A stretch of DNA of 64,000 nt from an uncultured Pseudomonadota bacterium (GTDB taxonomy: Bacteria > Pseudomonadota > Alphaproteobacteria > RF32 > CAG-239), in assembly GCA_902761535.1 (NCBI GenBank), contig CACWKS010000001.1, positions 1-64,000 on the forward strand. The letters are read 5' to 3'. The notes under the pieces are model-generated. The model ran no database searches. It was not told the DNA's origin and saw only the letters and a list, made by a program, of their open reading frames with translations. Both the position numbers and the translations under genes were made by a program. Shown piece by piece: positions 1 to 6,463 of the stretch. Within the stretch, counting starts at the first letter, position 1. Every line of letters starts with the position of its first letter.

Positions 1-58
1 CGAGTTAGCGAAAGTATTGAGCTTTACGAGCAAGAAGCGACAGGATGGCGCTCGACCT
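1..58. repeat. GC-rich palindromic element upstream of tRNA-Ala
   Basis: This is a short GC-richer stretch in AT-rich DNA, cut by the window edge. The 13-mer TTACGAGCAAGAA at about 24-36 recurs at about 4264-4276, just upstream of tRNA-Pro. The motif GCGACA followed by a GGCGCTCG-like block resembles the insertion near 48495-48515 beside tRNA-Ala(GGC). I read it as a degraded member of the same tRNA-associated repeat family. No coding role is supported. Confidence 0.4.
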
Positions 59-79
59 TATTATTTTACTTTGACCTAT

Positions 80-155
80 GGGGGTATAGCTCAGTTGGGA
101 GAGCGACAGGTTCGCAATCTGTAGGTCGTCGGTTCGATCCCGATTACCTCCACCA
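80..155 (+). tRNA. tRNA-Ala, anticodon CGC
   Basis: A full cloverleaf can be folded. The 7-bp acceptor stem (GGGGGTA with TACCTCC) contains the G3:U70 pair that specifies alanine. The D-arm is GCTC/GAGC. The anticodon stem ACAGG/TCTGT holds the loop TTCGCAA with anticodon CGC, which reads GCG. The T-arm is GTCGG TTCGATC CCGAT, followed by discriminator A and an encoded CCA. A terminator follows immediately, so it is transcribed alone or as the last gene of a unit starting before the window. Confidence 0.95.
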
Positions 156-157
156 AT

Positions 158-196
158 AAAAAACAAAAGCAGGGTTTATCCCTGCTTTTGTTTTTT
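158..196 (+). terminator. Rho-independent terminator after tRNA-Ala(CGC)
   Basis: A perfect long hairpin (arms AACAAAAGCAGGG / CCCTGCTTTTGTT, loop TTTAT) is followed by a T-run and starts three bases after the CCA end. Confidence 0.9.
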
Positions 197-203
197 AATA
201 GTT

Positions 204-422
204 GTGATATTATATCGAAACGACGACCGTATGTCGTCGGCTGGAGGAACAAAAACAACCTCAAAATGTTGTTTTTGGACGACAGACGAAGTTCCCCGAC
301 GAGCAAGGAAGCGATAGCACCCCACAGCGAGGCGATGGGAACGAGTGACCGAAGCTTAAGTTTTCAAATTTAAAAACAAAAAAAGTAAACTTAAGCAAGA
401 CCGATCCCGATTACCTCCACCA
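204..422 (+). repeat. Post-tRNA element with interrupted tRNA-Ala 3' half
   Basis: After the terminator comes an inverted piece of the tRNA T-arm (TCGAAACGACGACC). It is followed by the direct 5' T-stem GTCGTCGG near 233-240, an insertion of about 160 bp, and at 402-422 the exact tRNA tail (CGATCCCGATTACC... ending in CCA). The insertion contains a hairpin with arms AAAAACAAC/GTTGTTTTT (about 250-275), the motif GAGTGACCGAAG (about 343-354) and a right end GCAAGAC^CGA. The same features occur in the element beside tRNA-Ala(GGC), and related structures follow tRNA-Pro and tRNA-Gln. It is either a mobile palindromic element in a tRNA T-loop or an integration scar. Confidence 0.8.
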
Positions 423-428
423 TTAAAA

Positions 429-457
429 CAAAAAACGGAGTTCATCTCCGTTTTTTT
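429..457 (+). terminator. Terminator following the second tRNA-Ala tail
   Basis: The hairpin AAAAACGGAG-TTCAT-CTCCGTTTTT plus a T-run lies just after the duplicated tRNA tail. Its sequence differs from the first terminator, so this is not a simple tandem duplication of tRNA plus terminator. Confidence 0.85.
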
Positions 458-511
458 GTTTCAGGTTGCATTTCCCCAACATCCATTTTCGAAATTTTCA
501 TTAAATTTATA

Positions 512-538
512 TTGACAAACTAAAGTTTTGCTTATAAT
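512..538 (+). promoter_or_regulatory. Sigma-70-like promoter of the 164-aa cassette gene
   Basis: TTGACA at 512-517 and TATAAT at 533-538 both match consensus, although the 15-bp spacer is shorter than the usual 17. It lies 33 bp upstream of the start codon, and an AAAGGA ribosome site sits at about 560-565. The cassette therefore has its own promoter. Confidence 0.6.
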
Positions 539-571
539 ATAAGACAAAATTTAACGAAAGGACAAAATAAG

Positions 572-1066
572 ATGACTTTGATACCTGGATGCAAAAACAG
601 TTATGGAATGTACGCCACTGTAATAAAATGTCTTAATGAAGATGACCCGGAACATATGTCTTTGGATGTCCTAAAAAATCTTTATGATTTAGTAGAAAGC
701 AATCAAAATAAGCCTCAGCTTAAAATTGAAGGTTTTAAACCACGTGAACGACTAGCAAGTGGCGCTTGTCTTATTGACGTCCAATATTATGTTACACTCC
801 ATGATAAACCTTTATTTACAGTATATGAATCTGATTGTGATGATGGTGACCCTAATTTTTATATCCTTGAATTTCAAGGACAACACTATCGAGATAGTGA
901 CCTTAGGATACAATTGTTTCCGGATACGTGGAGAGAGCGTAAAGGTATGGGCACTATGATTCATGAACGCTGGCAATCTGATGAAAAAAAACGTGAAGCA
1001 CAACGAAGAAATGCTGCAAACACGCAATATCGAGATTTTCTTAAACAGTTTCAAAGTGGTCGTTGA
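572..1066 (+). CDS. Hypothetical protein, tRNA-tail cassette gene
   Basis: I do not recognise this 164-residue protein. It is predicted soluble, with no signal peptide or membrane segment. The centre is acidic (ESDCDDGDPN, about residues 89-98). The C-terminal third (about 130-164) is very basic and helical (EKKREAQRRN), so it could bind nucleic acid. The ATG at 572 has an AAAGGA site and a near-consensus promoter close upstream. The gene is a module by itself: a tRNA-Ala tail and terminator precede it, and another tail (1074-1092) and terminator follow within 8 bp of its stop codon. An unknown cargo gene captured at the tRNA 3' end fits this placement. Confidence 0.7.
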   Translation: MTLIPGCKNSYGMYATVIKCLNEDDPEHMSLDVLKNLYDLVESNQNKPQLKIEGFKPRERLASGACLIDVQYYVTLHDKPLFTVYESDCDDGDPNFYILEFQGQHYRDSDLRIQLFPDTWRERKGMGTMIHERWQSDEKKREAQRRNAANTQYRDFLKQFQSGR

Positions 1067-1073
1067 TAATATT

Positions 1074-1092
1074 ATCCCGATTACCTCCACCA
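1074..1092 (+). repeat. Third copy of the tRNA-Ala(CGC) 3' tail
   Basis: Nineteen bases identical to the last 19 bases of the tRNA gene, ATCCCGATTACC through CCA, are repeated here and at 404-422. This copy begins 7 bases after the stop codon of the 164-aa gene. It looks like an att-type direct repeat bounding that gene. Confidence 0.85.
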
Positions 1093-1096
1093 ATTT

Positions 1097-1122
1097 AAAA
1101 AAACGGCAATTTTGCCGTTTTT
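1097..1122 (+). terminator. Terminator after the third tRNA tail
   Basis: The hairpin AAAACGGCAA/TTGCCGTTTT with a T-run follows the tail directly, the same tail-then-terminator order seen twice upstream. Confidence 0.85.
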
Positions 1123-1242
1123 ACTTTAAACATAATAATCGGGAGCGAACCGACAAAAAATTTGCAAACTTCTCTATTGCCTTTTTATTCAATAGCTGTA
1201 TATTTATCTCAACAAATCAACTATCCAGCGAGGTCTGAAATC

Positions 1243-1962
1243 ATGAACAAAGAACTTATTTTAAGCACAATTATTGCCGCCGGCATTGCTCTGGGCGGAT
1301 TTTTTCCCGGATATTACTATTACCAAGCCCAAACCAACAACCGCACCGTTACGGTCAAAGGGCTGGCCGAAATGGACGTTAAAGCTGATTTGGCTGTCTG
1401 GAAAATTAAATTTAAAACTACCGGCAATGATTTAGCTGCTTTACAACAAAAGATGAATTCCGATCTGAAAAATATTTTTTCTTATCTCACTAAGCGCGGT
1501 TTTTCTGCAACCGAAGTCACTGCCGGTCGCATGAACACCAATGATCTTATGGCTAATCAATATCGCGATGCCCGTGCTGCTGATTCGCGCTATATCCTAG
1601 ACCAAACCGTAACTGTCCGTTCTACTAATGTCGATTCGGTAGAAAATGCCTTGCGCGAAATCGGCTCATTAGTCGCCCAAGGGGTTATTTTTGACTATCA
1701 AGATTACTCTTCACCGGTATCTTACCTTTTTACCGGCCTCAACCAGGTCAAACCGCAGATGTTGGAACTTGCCACCAAAAACGCTTATGCTTCGGCGCTT
1801 GAATTTGCCAAAAGCTCACAAAGCAAAGTCGGCAAAATCAAAACCGCTAATCAGGGAGTTTTCTCAATTCAACCGCGTGAACAAATCGACGGACAAATGG
1901 AAAGTGCCCAGATTGACAAGACTATCCGTGTCGTCTCCACTATTGTCTATTATCTCGAATAA
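1243..1962 (+). CDS. SIMPL-domain (DUF541) envelope protein
   Basis: This 239-residue protein has an N-terminal membrane anchor or uncleaved signal (residues 5-27) followed by a SIMPL/DUF541 domain. The family signature TVTVKGLAEMDVKADLA is at about 36-52, and the C-terminal strand TIRVVSTIVYYLE closes the domain. Family members are periplasmic or membrane-tethered and are loosely linked to envelope or oxidative stress; the molecular function is unknown. I chose ATG 1243 because GCGAGG lies 12 bp upstream. The open frame extends back to a TTG at 1162, but that has no ribosome site and would put 27 residues before the anchor. It is a single-gene unit ending in a shared terminator. Confidence 0.85.
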   Translation: MNKELILSTIIAAGIALGGFFPGYYYYQAQTNNRTVTVKGLAEMDVKADLAVWKIKFKTTGNDLAALQQKMNSDLKNIFSYLTKRGFSATEVTAGRMNTNDLMANQYRDARAADSRYILDQTVTVRSTNVDSVENALREIGSLVAQGVIFDYQDYSSPVSYLFTGLNQVKPQMLELATKNAYASALEFAKSSQSKVGKIKTANQGVFSIQPREQIDGQMESAQIDKTIRVVSTIVYYLE

Positions 1963-1978
1963 ATCAAAAGCTTTCCAC

Positions 1979-2013
1979 AAAAAAAGCGGCTCAACAAGAA
2001 CCGCTTTTTTTTG
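1979..2013. terminator. Bidirectional terminator
   Basis: AAAAAGCGG / CCGCTTTTTT form a stem between convergent genes, the SIMPL gene on plus and the barrel gene on minus. A- and T-runs on both sides allow use in both directions. Confidence 0.85.
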
Positions 2014-2025
2014 TTACATTTCCGA

Positions 2026-2817
2026 TTAGAAACCGACTTTAAGATTCAAGCCGAGCTCATAACCGTAATCAATATCTTTGTGATATGTACCGCCAAGATA
2101 ATATTCACCGGACACACCGACGGTTACGTTCTCTTTAACAAAGTAGTTGGCTTCGGCTTGCAAATACCATTGTTCAAAATTGTCAGAATTAAAGTCATAA
2201 CGAACACCACCATCCAATGATACGTTACCTAACATCTTGTGAGCACCCACAAACCATTCATAATCTTTGTCTTTGGCAGAGTGAGTAACATCATCCGAAA
2301 CCGAGAATGTGGTGTAAGGAGTCAAACCGCAATCCAAAGCATAGCCTAACTTAACTTCACCATTGATAATTTTTTCCCATTTATTGGTGCTGTATATAGG
2401 ATTATTAACCGGACGTCCTTCAGCCTCTTTGCCATACCAGGAACGAGGATCTCTGGTTTGATAACCCAAAACAACCTGACCTAAAACTTTGCCGTAATTC
2501 ATATTATATTTTACACCTAATTCATAAGCAAAATTGCGGTTGTTGTTATAATCTTTATCAACATTGAAATTGTTGCCGATTACGCCGAATACAGCAAAAT
2601 TATCGGTTACACCATAGGTTAAATCTTCCAAAGCAATCAAAGATTTTGCAACAGCTTCCTTATTGCCGCTATCAGCTTTTACACGAGAAGTTTCTAAAAT
2701 TGTGCTGGATAAAAATTTGCCTTGAGCCGGTGTATAAAAAGCAGCAGTGATATCTTCGCCTGCAAAAGCCGGAGCTGTAACCAAAACAGCTGCCGAGGCC
2801 AATAATAAAGTCTTCAT
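2026..2817 (-). CDS. Outer-membrane beta-barrel protein (copy 1)
   Basis: This 263-residue precursor has a classical signal peptide (residues 1-19, cleavage after APAFA). The mature part is rich in alternating aromatic/polar strands (FAYELGVKYNMNYGKVLGQV, WYLQAEANYFVKENVTVGV) and ends in Phe (LNLKVGF), the C-terminal signature for outer-membrane assembly by BAM. It belongs to the general opacity/porin-like barrel class; no substrate can be assigned. It is a close tandem paralogue of the gene at 2988-3818. AAGGAGA precedes the start. The leader contains a TTAAAATTTTAA palindrome shared with the paralogue and a small AGTAAG...CTTACT hairpin. Confidence 0.8.
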   Translation of the reverse strand: MKTLLLASAAVLVTAPAFAGEDITAAFYTPAQGKFLSSTILETSRVKADSGNKEAVAKSLIALEDLTYGVTDNFAVFGVIGNNFNVDKDYNNNRNFAYELGVKYNMNYGKVLGQVVLGYQTRDPRSWYGKEAEGRPVNNPIYSTNKWEKIINGEVKLGYALDCGLTPYTTFSVSDDVTHSAKDKDYEWFVGAHKMLGNVSLDGGVRYDFNSDNFEQWYLQAEANYFVKENVTVGVSGEYYLGGTYHKDIDYGYELGLNLKVGF

Positions 2818-2932
2818 AAAAATTCTCCTTATTTGGTTAAAATTTTAATCTTCAGTAAGTTTTCTTACTGGGCATAATTTTATATCAAATATTATGAATA
2901 AATGATTAAGTATCTTTTTTTTAATCTTAAGC

Positions 2933-2968
2933 AAAAAAAAGAACGGTTTTTGCAAACCGTCCTTTTAT
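2933..2968 (-). terminator. Terminator between the two barrel genes
   Basis: On the minus strand, ACGGTTT-TGCA-AAAACCGT followed by a T-run lies 20 bp downstream of the copy-2 stop codon. The two barrel genes are therefore probably separate transcripts. Confidence 0.8.
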
Positions 2969-2987
2969 TAAGCATGTCAACTTTCAA

Positions 2988-3818
2988 TTAGAAAGCAACT
3001 TTGGCATTCAAGCCAACGGTGTAATCATATTCAGTATCTTTGCGATTTTCACCACCGAGATAATAATCACCGAATACACCTACGGTTACGTTCTCTTTTA
3101 CAAAGTAGTTAGCTTCAGCTTGCAAATACCATTCATCGTCAGTATCCGGTCTGTCAGAATCAAATTCATAACGAACACCGGCATCCAATGATACTTTATC
3201 TAACATTTTGTGAGCGCCTAAGAACCAAGAATATTCTTTGTCTTTAGCTGAATGAGTAACATCATCCGAAACTGCAAATGTAGTGTAAGGAGTTAAACCG
3301 CAATCTAAAGCATAACCCAACTTAACTTCACCATTGATAACTTTGTTCCACTTGTTATCTTTACCATACCGATAATCTTCACTTGTGCCATACCAAGAAC
3401 GAGGATCATAAGTTTGATAAGCTAAAGCAACTTGACCTAAAACTTTGCCATAATTCATATTGTATTTGACACCTAACTCATAAGCAAAGTTGTGATCGTT
3501 GTTTAAGTATCTTTCTTTATCGGTTCCGTTAGCTGTTTTCCATTCTCTTTCAGGTTTAAAAGTATTGGTAATAGCACCGAATACTGCCAAATTGTCGGTT
3601 ACACCATAAGTCAATTCTTCACCAACAACCCAACCTTTTGCTTTTGCTGTATCGCCATAACCCCAATCCATTTTACTACGTGACATAGCAACATCTGTAT
3701 CTGACAAGAATTTACCTTTTGCCGGTGTATAAAAAGCAGCAGTGATATCTTCGCCTGCAAAAGCCGGAGCGGCAACCAAAACAGCGGCTGAAGCCAATAA
3801 TAAAGTTCTAAATTTCAT
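2988..3818 (-). CDS. Outer-membrane beta-barrel protein (copy 2)
   Basis: This 276-residue paralogue of the adjacent gene has an almost identical signal peptide (cleavage after APAFA) and mature N-terminus (GEDITAAFYTPA), the same barrel strand blocks and a terminal Phe (LNAKVAF). Differences cluster around residues 75-95 and 205-215, where this copy has extra charged residues. Such patches are expected for surface loops facing phage, antibody or host contact. The leader shares TCTCCTTAATTTGTTAAAATTTTAA with copy 1, so promoter and ribosome site were duplicated together. It is probably an abundant envelope protein; the function is not assignable from sequence. Confidence 0.8.
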   Translation of the reverse strand: MKFRTLLLASAAVLVAAPAFAGEDITAAFYTPAKGKFLSDTDVAMSRSKMDWGYGDTAKAKGWVVGEELTYGVTDNLAVFGAITNTFKPEREWKTANGTDKERYLNNDHNFAYELGVKYNMNYGKVLGQVALAYQTYDPRSWYGTSEDYRYGKDNKWNKVINGEVKLGYALDCGLTPYTTFAVSDDVTHSAKDKEYSWFLGAHKMLDKVSLDAGVRYEFDSDRPDTDDEWYLQAEANYFVKENVTVGVFGDYYLGGENRKDTEYDYTVGLNAKVAF

Positions 3819-4147
3819 AAAAAGTCTCCTTAATTTGTTAAAATTTTAACAGGTAGTTCTTCAACTACAAACTCAAGTCTAGAACTAAATAAATTAAAAA
3901 ACAATTAATAAAATATTTCTTATATATATTACAAGCTTTTATCCTTATATCACGATGATTCGGCTGTGGATTTTATTGCTGTTTATAACAACAATATCTG
4001 ATTCTTCAAGCCTCTCGCCGATTTTTCCTATTTATTAAAATAACGCTTGATTTAGCAAAAAATATAGTTTAGAAAAAATATCATACAATTACGTAGGATA
4101 CTTACTCCGGTTGATTTTACCGCAAGAGTGACCGAAGTGCGGCCGCA
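3819..4147. other. AT-rich intergenic region, leader of barrel copy 2
   Basis: About 330 bp without a supported gene. The first 50 bp hold the leader of the minus-strand barrel gene with the TTAAAATTTTAA palindrome and a GTAGTTCTTCAACTAC hairpin. The rest is AT-rich. Near 4124-4145 is AGTGACCGAAGTGCGGCCGC, which carries the GACCGAAG motif common to the tRNA-associated elements. Confidence 0.5.
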
Positions 4148-4174
4148 ATAAAAAGTGCTTTAATGCACTTTTTA
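4148..4174. terminator. Hairpin terminator
   Basis: AAAAAGTGC-TTTAAT-GCACTTTTTAT is a clean stem with flanking A and T runs. No real gene ends close by on either strand; it may be left from a lost cassette next to the GACCGAAG motif. Confidence 0.6.
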
Positions 4175-4186
4175 TAAGGAGACGCA

Positions 4187-4288
4187 ATGAGACTTGCTTT
4201 TATGAGTAAGTGTAAACGAAACGAAATAAAAGCTTTAGTCGGAATTGGTGAGCTGAAGCGAAACTTACGAGCAAGAAAGATGTCGTAG
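4187..4288 (+). CDS. Possible 33-aa basic peptide
   Basis: A short frame starts at ATG 4187 with AAGGAG 6 bp upstream. It encodes a strongly basic peptide (MRLAFMSKCKRNEIKALV..., ending LRARKMS). It overlaps repeat sequence shared with the left edge of the window, and its reading frame is not kept there, so it may be fortuitous. No family is recognisable. Confidence 0.2.
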   Translation: MRLAFMSKCKRNEIKALVGIGELKRNLRARKMS

Positions 4289-4311
4289 ACAGCTTGCGAC
4301 CGAGAATTTAT
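4225..4311. repeat. Palindromic element upstream of tRNA-Pro
   Basis: It shares TTACGAGCAAGAA and surrounding AGCGAAA/GAGCT blocks with positions 1-58, which likewise sit just upstream of a tRNA gene. It ends about 20 bp before the tRNA. It appears to be a degraded copy of the tRNA-associated repeat family. Confidence 0.45.
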
Positions 4312-4331
4312 TATTATATAAAACCTAATAA

Positions 4332-4408
4332 CGGGAGTTAGCTCAGCCTGGTAGAGCGCTTGCTTTGGGAGCAAGATGTCGTAGGTTCGAATCCTATACT
4401 CCCGACCA
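4332..4408 (+). tRNA. tRNA-Pro, anticodon TGG
   Basis: The acceptor stem CGGGAGT/ACTCCCG, D-arm GCTC/GAGC, anticodon stem CTTGC/GCAAG with loop TTTGGGA (anticodon TGG), T-arm GTAGG TTCGAAT CCTAT, discriminator A and encoded CCA all fit. It reads CCA and, through wobble, other proline codons. Confidence 0.95.
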
Positions 4409-4411
4409 ATA

Positions 4412-4440
4412 AAAAAAGGCACCCTTGCGGTGTCTTTTTT
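4412..4440 (+). terminator. Terminator after tRNA-Pro
   Basis: The hairpin GGCACC-CTTGC-GGTGTC is followed by seven or more T residues and begins a few bases after the CCA end. Confidence 0.85.
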
Positions 4441-4445
4441 TGTTG

Positions 4446-4572
4446 GCTTTGGGATATAAGGGTTCGAACCTACGAAAAAGTAGGTTCGACTACAAGCGAA
4501 AGCGAGACGCAAGTATCGCGGTCGGCAAAGCCGATGAGCGTAGTGAACGAAGTAATCCTATACTCCCGACCA
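4446..4572 (+). repeat. Post-tRNA element with interrupted tRNA-Pro 3' half
   Basis: The order is a degenerate inverted tRNA tail ending TTCGAACCTACGA, then the direct T-arm GTAGGTTCGA (about 4480-4489), a 64-bp insertion, and the exact tail AATCCTATACTCCCGACCA (4554-4572). The insertion interrupts the T-loop between TTCGA and ATCC. It carries AGCGAGACGCAAGTATCGC, a hairpin core nearly identical to the one in the tRNA-Gln element, then GGTCGGC-AAA-GCCGAT and AGTGAACGAAGT. The architecture is the same as at the other three tRNA genes. Confidence 0.8.
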
Positions 4573-4576
4573 ATAA

Positions 4577-4672
4577 AAATATGAAGATGATGAATTGATA
4601 CCTATAACACCAGAACTTCATGCTTCAGATCTTCAGGTATTTAACAGCTTAAATAAAAAAGGAAGGGCTTAG
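4577..4672 (+). pseudogene. Possible C-terminal remnant of a lost cassette gene
   Basis: Directly after the duplicated tRNA-Pro tail an open frame of 31 codons runs to TAG with no start codon. Its translation (YEDDELIPITPELHASDLQV...) looks protein-like in composition. It may be the 3' end of a gene whose 5' part was deleted, as expected if a cassette once sat here. It is too short to assign to a family or to exclude chance. Confidence 0.3.
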
Positions 4673-4770
4673 CAATATTCTTTTACAACCGATACAACAG
4701 GCTTAACTATTTCTTAAAATTTATATTATAGCATTTCTCTATGTTACAAAACTCAAAAAGGGATATAAAT

Positions 4771-5364
4771 ATGAAAAAAATACTTATCGGTTTGGTTGTT
4801 ATCGCAATATTGGCAGTTTGGTTCGTAATTTCTACCTTAAACGGACTTATACCTATGGATGAAAACTGCAAATCTCAATGGTCTCAAGTCTTAAATCAAT
4901 ACCAAAGGCGAGCTGATTTAATCCCGAATTTAGTGGCAACGGTCAAAGGTTATGCCGCCCACGAACAAGATACTCTAACCCAAGTTGTTGAAGCACGTGC
5001 TAAAGCGACTCAGACAACTTTATCTCCCGATATGCTGTCTGATGAAGAGGCAATGTCCGCATTTATGCAAAATCAGGAAGCCCTGTCATCTGCTCTTTCT
5101 CGTTTAATGGTAGTGGTTGAAAAATATCCTGAATTGAAAGCAAACGAAAATTTTCTGACCTTGCAATCACAGTTAGAAGGAACGGAAAATCGTATTGCCG
5201 TCGCCAGAAAAGATTATATCGACTCTATTCGCATATTTAACAGCCGTATTCGAACAATTCCGACCAGATGGATTGTAGCTGCATTTTCGGATATGAAACC
5301 GAAAGCTCTCTTCACAATCGAAGACAATAAAAAAGAAGTCCCGACAATAGATTTTTCTAAATAA
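4771..5364 (+). CDS. lemA: LemA family protein
   Basis: This protein of about 197 residues has a single N-terminal membrane helix (residues 3-22) followed by the all-helical LemA domain. Family blocks are visible: WSQVLNQYQRRADLIPNLVATVKGYAAHEQ at about 33-62 (split here by description) and AVARKDYIDSIRIFNSRIRTIPT near 150-172. The cytoplasmic or periplasmic side is not certain, and the function of LemA remains undefined although it very often sits beside TPM-domain genes, as here. I preferred ATG 4771 over ATG 4741 because AAGGGA lies 7 bp upstream and the helix then begins at residue 3. The stop codon overlaps the next start by one base, so the genes are translationally coupled. Confidence 0.9.
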   Translation: MKKILIGLVVIAILAVWFVISTLNGLIPMDENCKSQWSQVLNQYQRRADLIPNLVATVKGYAAHEQDTLTQVVEARAKATQTTLSPDMLSDEEAMSAFMQNQEALSSALSRLMVVVEKYPELKANENFLTLQSQLEGTENRIAVARKDYIDSIRIFNSRIRTIPTRWIVAAFSDMKPKALFTIEDNKKEVPTIDFSK

Positions 5365-6347
5365 TGAAAAAAATATTTTCAACTTTTCTGATACTCCTCT
5401 GTTTGGCAGGAAAAGCGTTCGGCTTTCCTGCCTTAACCGGACGAGTTGTAGATGAAGCCGATTTGCTTGCACCTCAGCAAAAAGAACAACTGGAACAATT
5501 ATTGAAACAAGCAGAACCTCACCAAGTCGTTGCCGTATCATTAAAATCGTTAGACGGAAAAGAAATTGAAGAATATGGTTATCAATTAGGACGTCATTGG
5601 GGTATCGGTCGAAAAAATATCAATGATGGTGTTTTGGTTTTAATAGCTCCCAATCAACGTCAATTACGTATAGAGGTTGGTTATGGAATAGAAAGCACCT
5701 TAACCGATGCACTTTGTTCAAGAATTGTTAATCACATAATGCTACCGTTAGCTCGTCAAAGCAAATATGATGAAGCATTAATTCAAGGCAGTCACGCTGT
5801 CATTGAGATATTACTCGCTAAAAATGATTTTAAAGAATTACCACCCGACAATCCCGCAAAAAATATCTCTTTCAGTCATATTTTTCTTGGACTTATACTT
5901 ATTTGGATTGTTCGTTTTACCGTTCCAAATTATATCTATATTTGCCTTAAAAAGAGCAACAAAGAAATTGAAAATGTAGATTTTTCCGCAAAAGAACTGG
6001 AAGAAATACATAAAAACAAAAGAAAATATATTTTATCTGTTATCCCTTGGGTTGCTTTTTATTCAGTCTTTTTTTTAGCCGGAATTATCAGACTTAATAA
6101 TGATTTTCTATCCGGAATTATTTTGCTTTTATTTTTGTTTCTTCATTCACTTGCTATTATCCCAATCAGCTTTATCAGTCAACTGAAAAAGAAATCATGT
6201 TTTACCGATAAAGAGTACACAAAATTCAAAAGAACCTATCACGGAGGCGGTTCATCGCATGGTGGCAATTCGTCTCATGGCGGCGGTTCATCATTTTCAG
6301 GTGGCGGCGGATCTTTTGGAGGCGGTGGATCAAGCGGAAGATGGTAA
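5364..6347 (+). CDS. TPM-domain membrane protein (YgcG family)
   Basis: This 327-residue protein has a signal peptide (residues 1-20), then a TPM/Psb32-type domain (about 22-150) with the family blocks LTGRVVDEADLL, NDGVLVLIAPNQRQLRIEVGYGIE and LTDALCSRIV. Membrane helices lie around 170-190, 222-240 and 248-268. A basic stretch follows, and the C-terminal tail of about 35 residues is made of Gly/Ser/His repeats (GGGSSHGGNS...) ending GRW, typical of this family. The partner LemA gene overlaps by one base. The pair occurs in many bacteria; roles in envelope maintenance or protein turnover have been suggested, without a settled activity. Confidence 0.85.
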   Translation: MKKIFSTFLILLCLAGKAFGFPALTGRVVDEADLLAPQQKEQLEQLLKQAEPHQVVAVSLKSLDGKEIEEYGYQLGRHWGIGRKNINDGVLVLIAPNQRQLRIEVGYGIESTLTDALCSRIVNHIMLPLARQSKYDEALIQGSHAVIEILLAKNDFKELPPDNPAKNISFSHIFLGLILIWIVRFTVPNYIYICLKKSNKEIENVDFSAKELEEIHKNKRKYILSVIPWVAFYSVFFLAGIIRLNNDFLSGIILLLFLFLHSLAIIPISFISQLKKKSCFTDKEYTKFKRTYHGGGSSHGGNSSHGGGSSFSGGGGSFGGGGSSGRW

Positions 6348-6421
6348 TAATATCTGATATGTTATTCTTCTCTTATAAATAATTTTGTATTACCATTGAT
6401 TATACCATACTCCTAACCAAC

Positions 6422-6448
6422 AAAAAACTCGGTACAACCGAGTTTTTG
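6422..6448. terminator. Bidirectional terminator between TPM gene and ftsH
   Basis: AAAAACTCGG-TACAA-CCGAGTTTTT lies between convergent genes and has A/T runs on both sides. Confidence 0.85.
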
Positions 6449-6463
6449 TATATTCATCCGCCA

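Noticed and set aside
91..306. Minus-strand open frame over tRNA-Ala with the peptide GIEPTTYRLRTCR
   Set aside because: It is the antisense translation of a tRNA gene, a frequent annotation error; it has no ribosome site of its own.
4117..4512. 131-codon minus-strand frame across tRNA-Pro
   Set aside because: It reads through the tRNA and its partial copy on the wrong strand (EYRIRTYDILLP), typical of spurious tRNA-derived proteins.
6238..6345. Gly/Ser/His repeat tract as a tandem DNA repeat or silk-like insertion
   Set aside because: A Gly-rich C-terminal tail is normal for TPM-domain proteins of this family.
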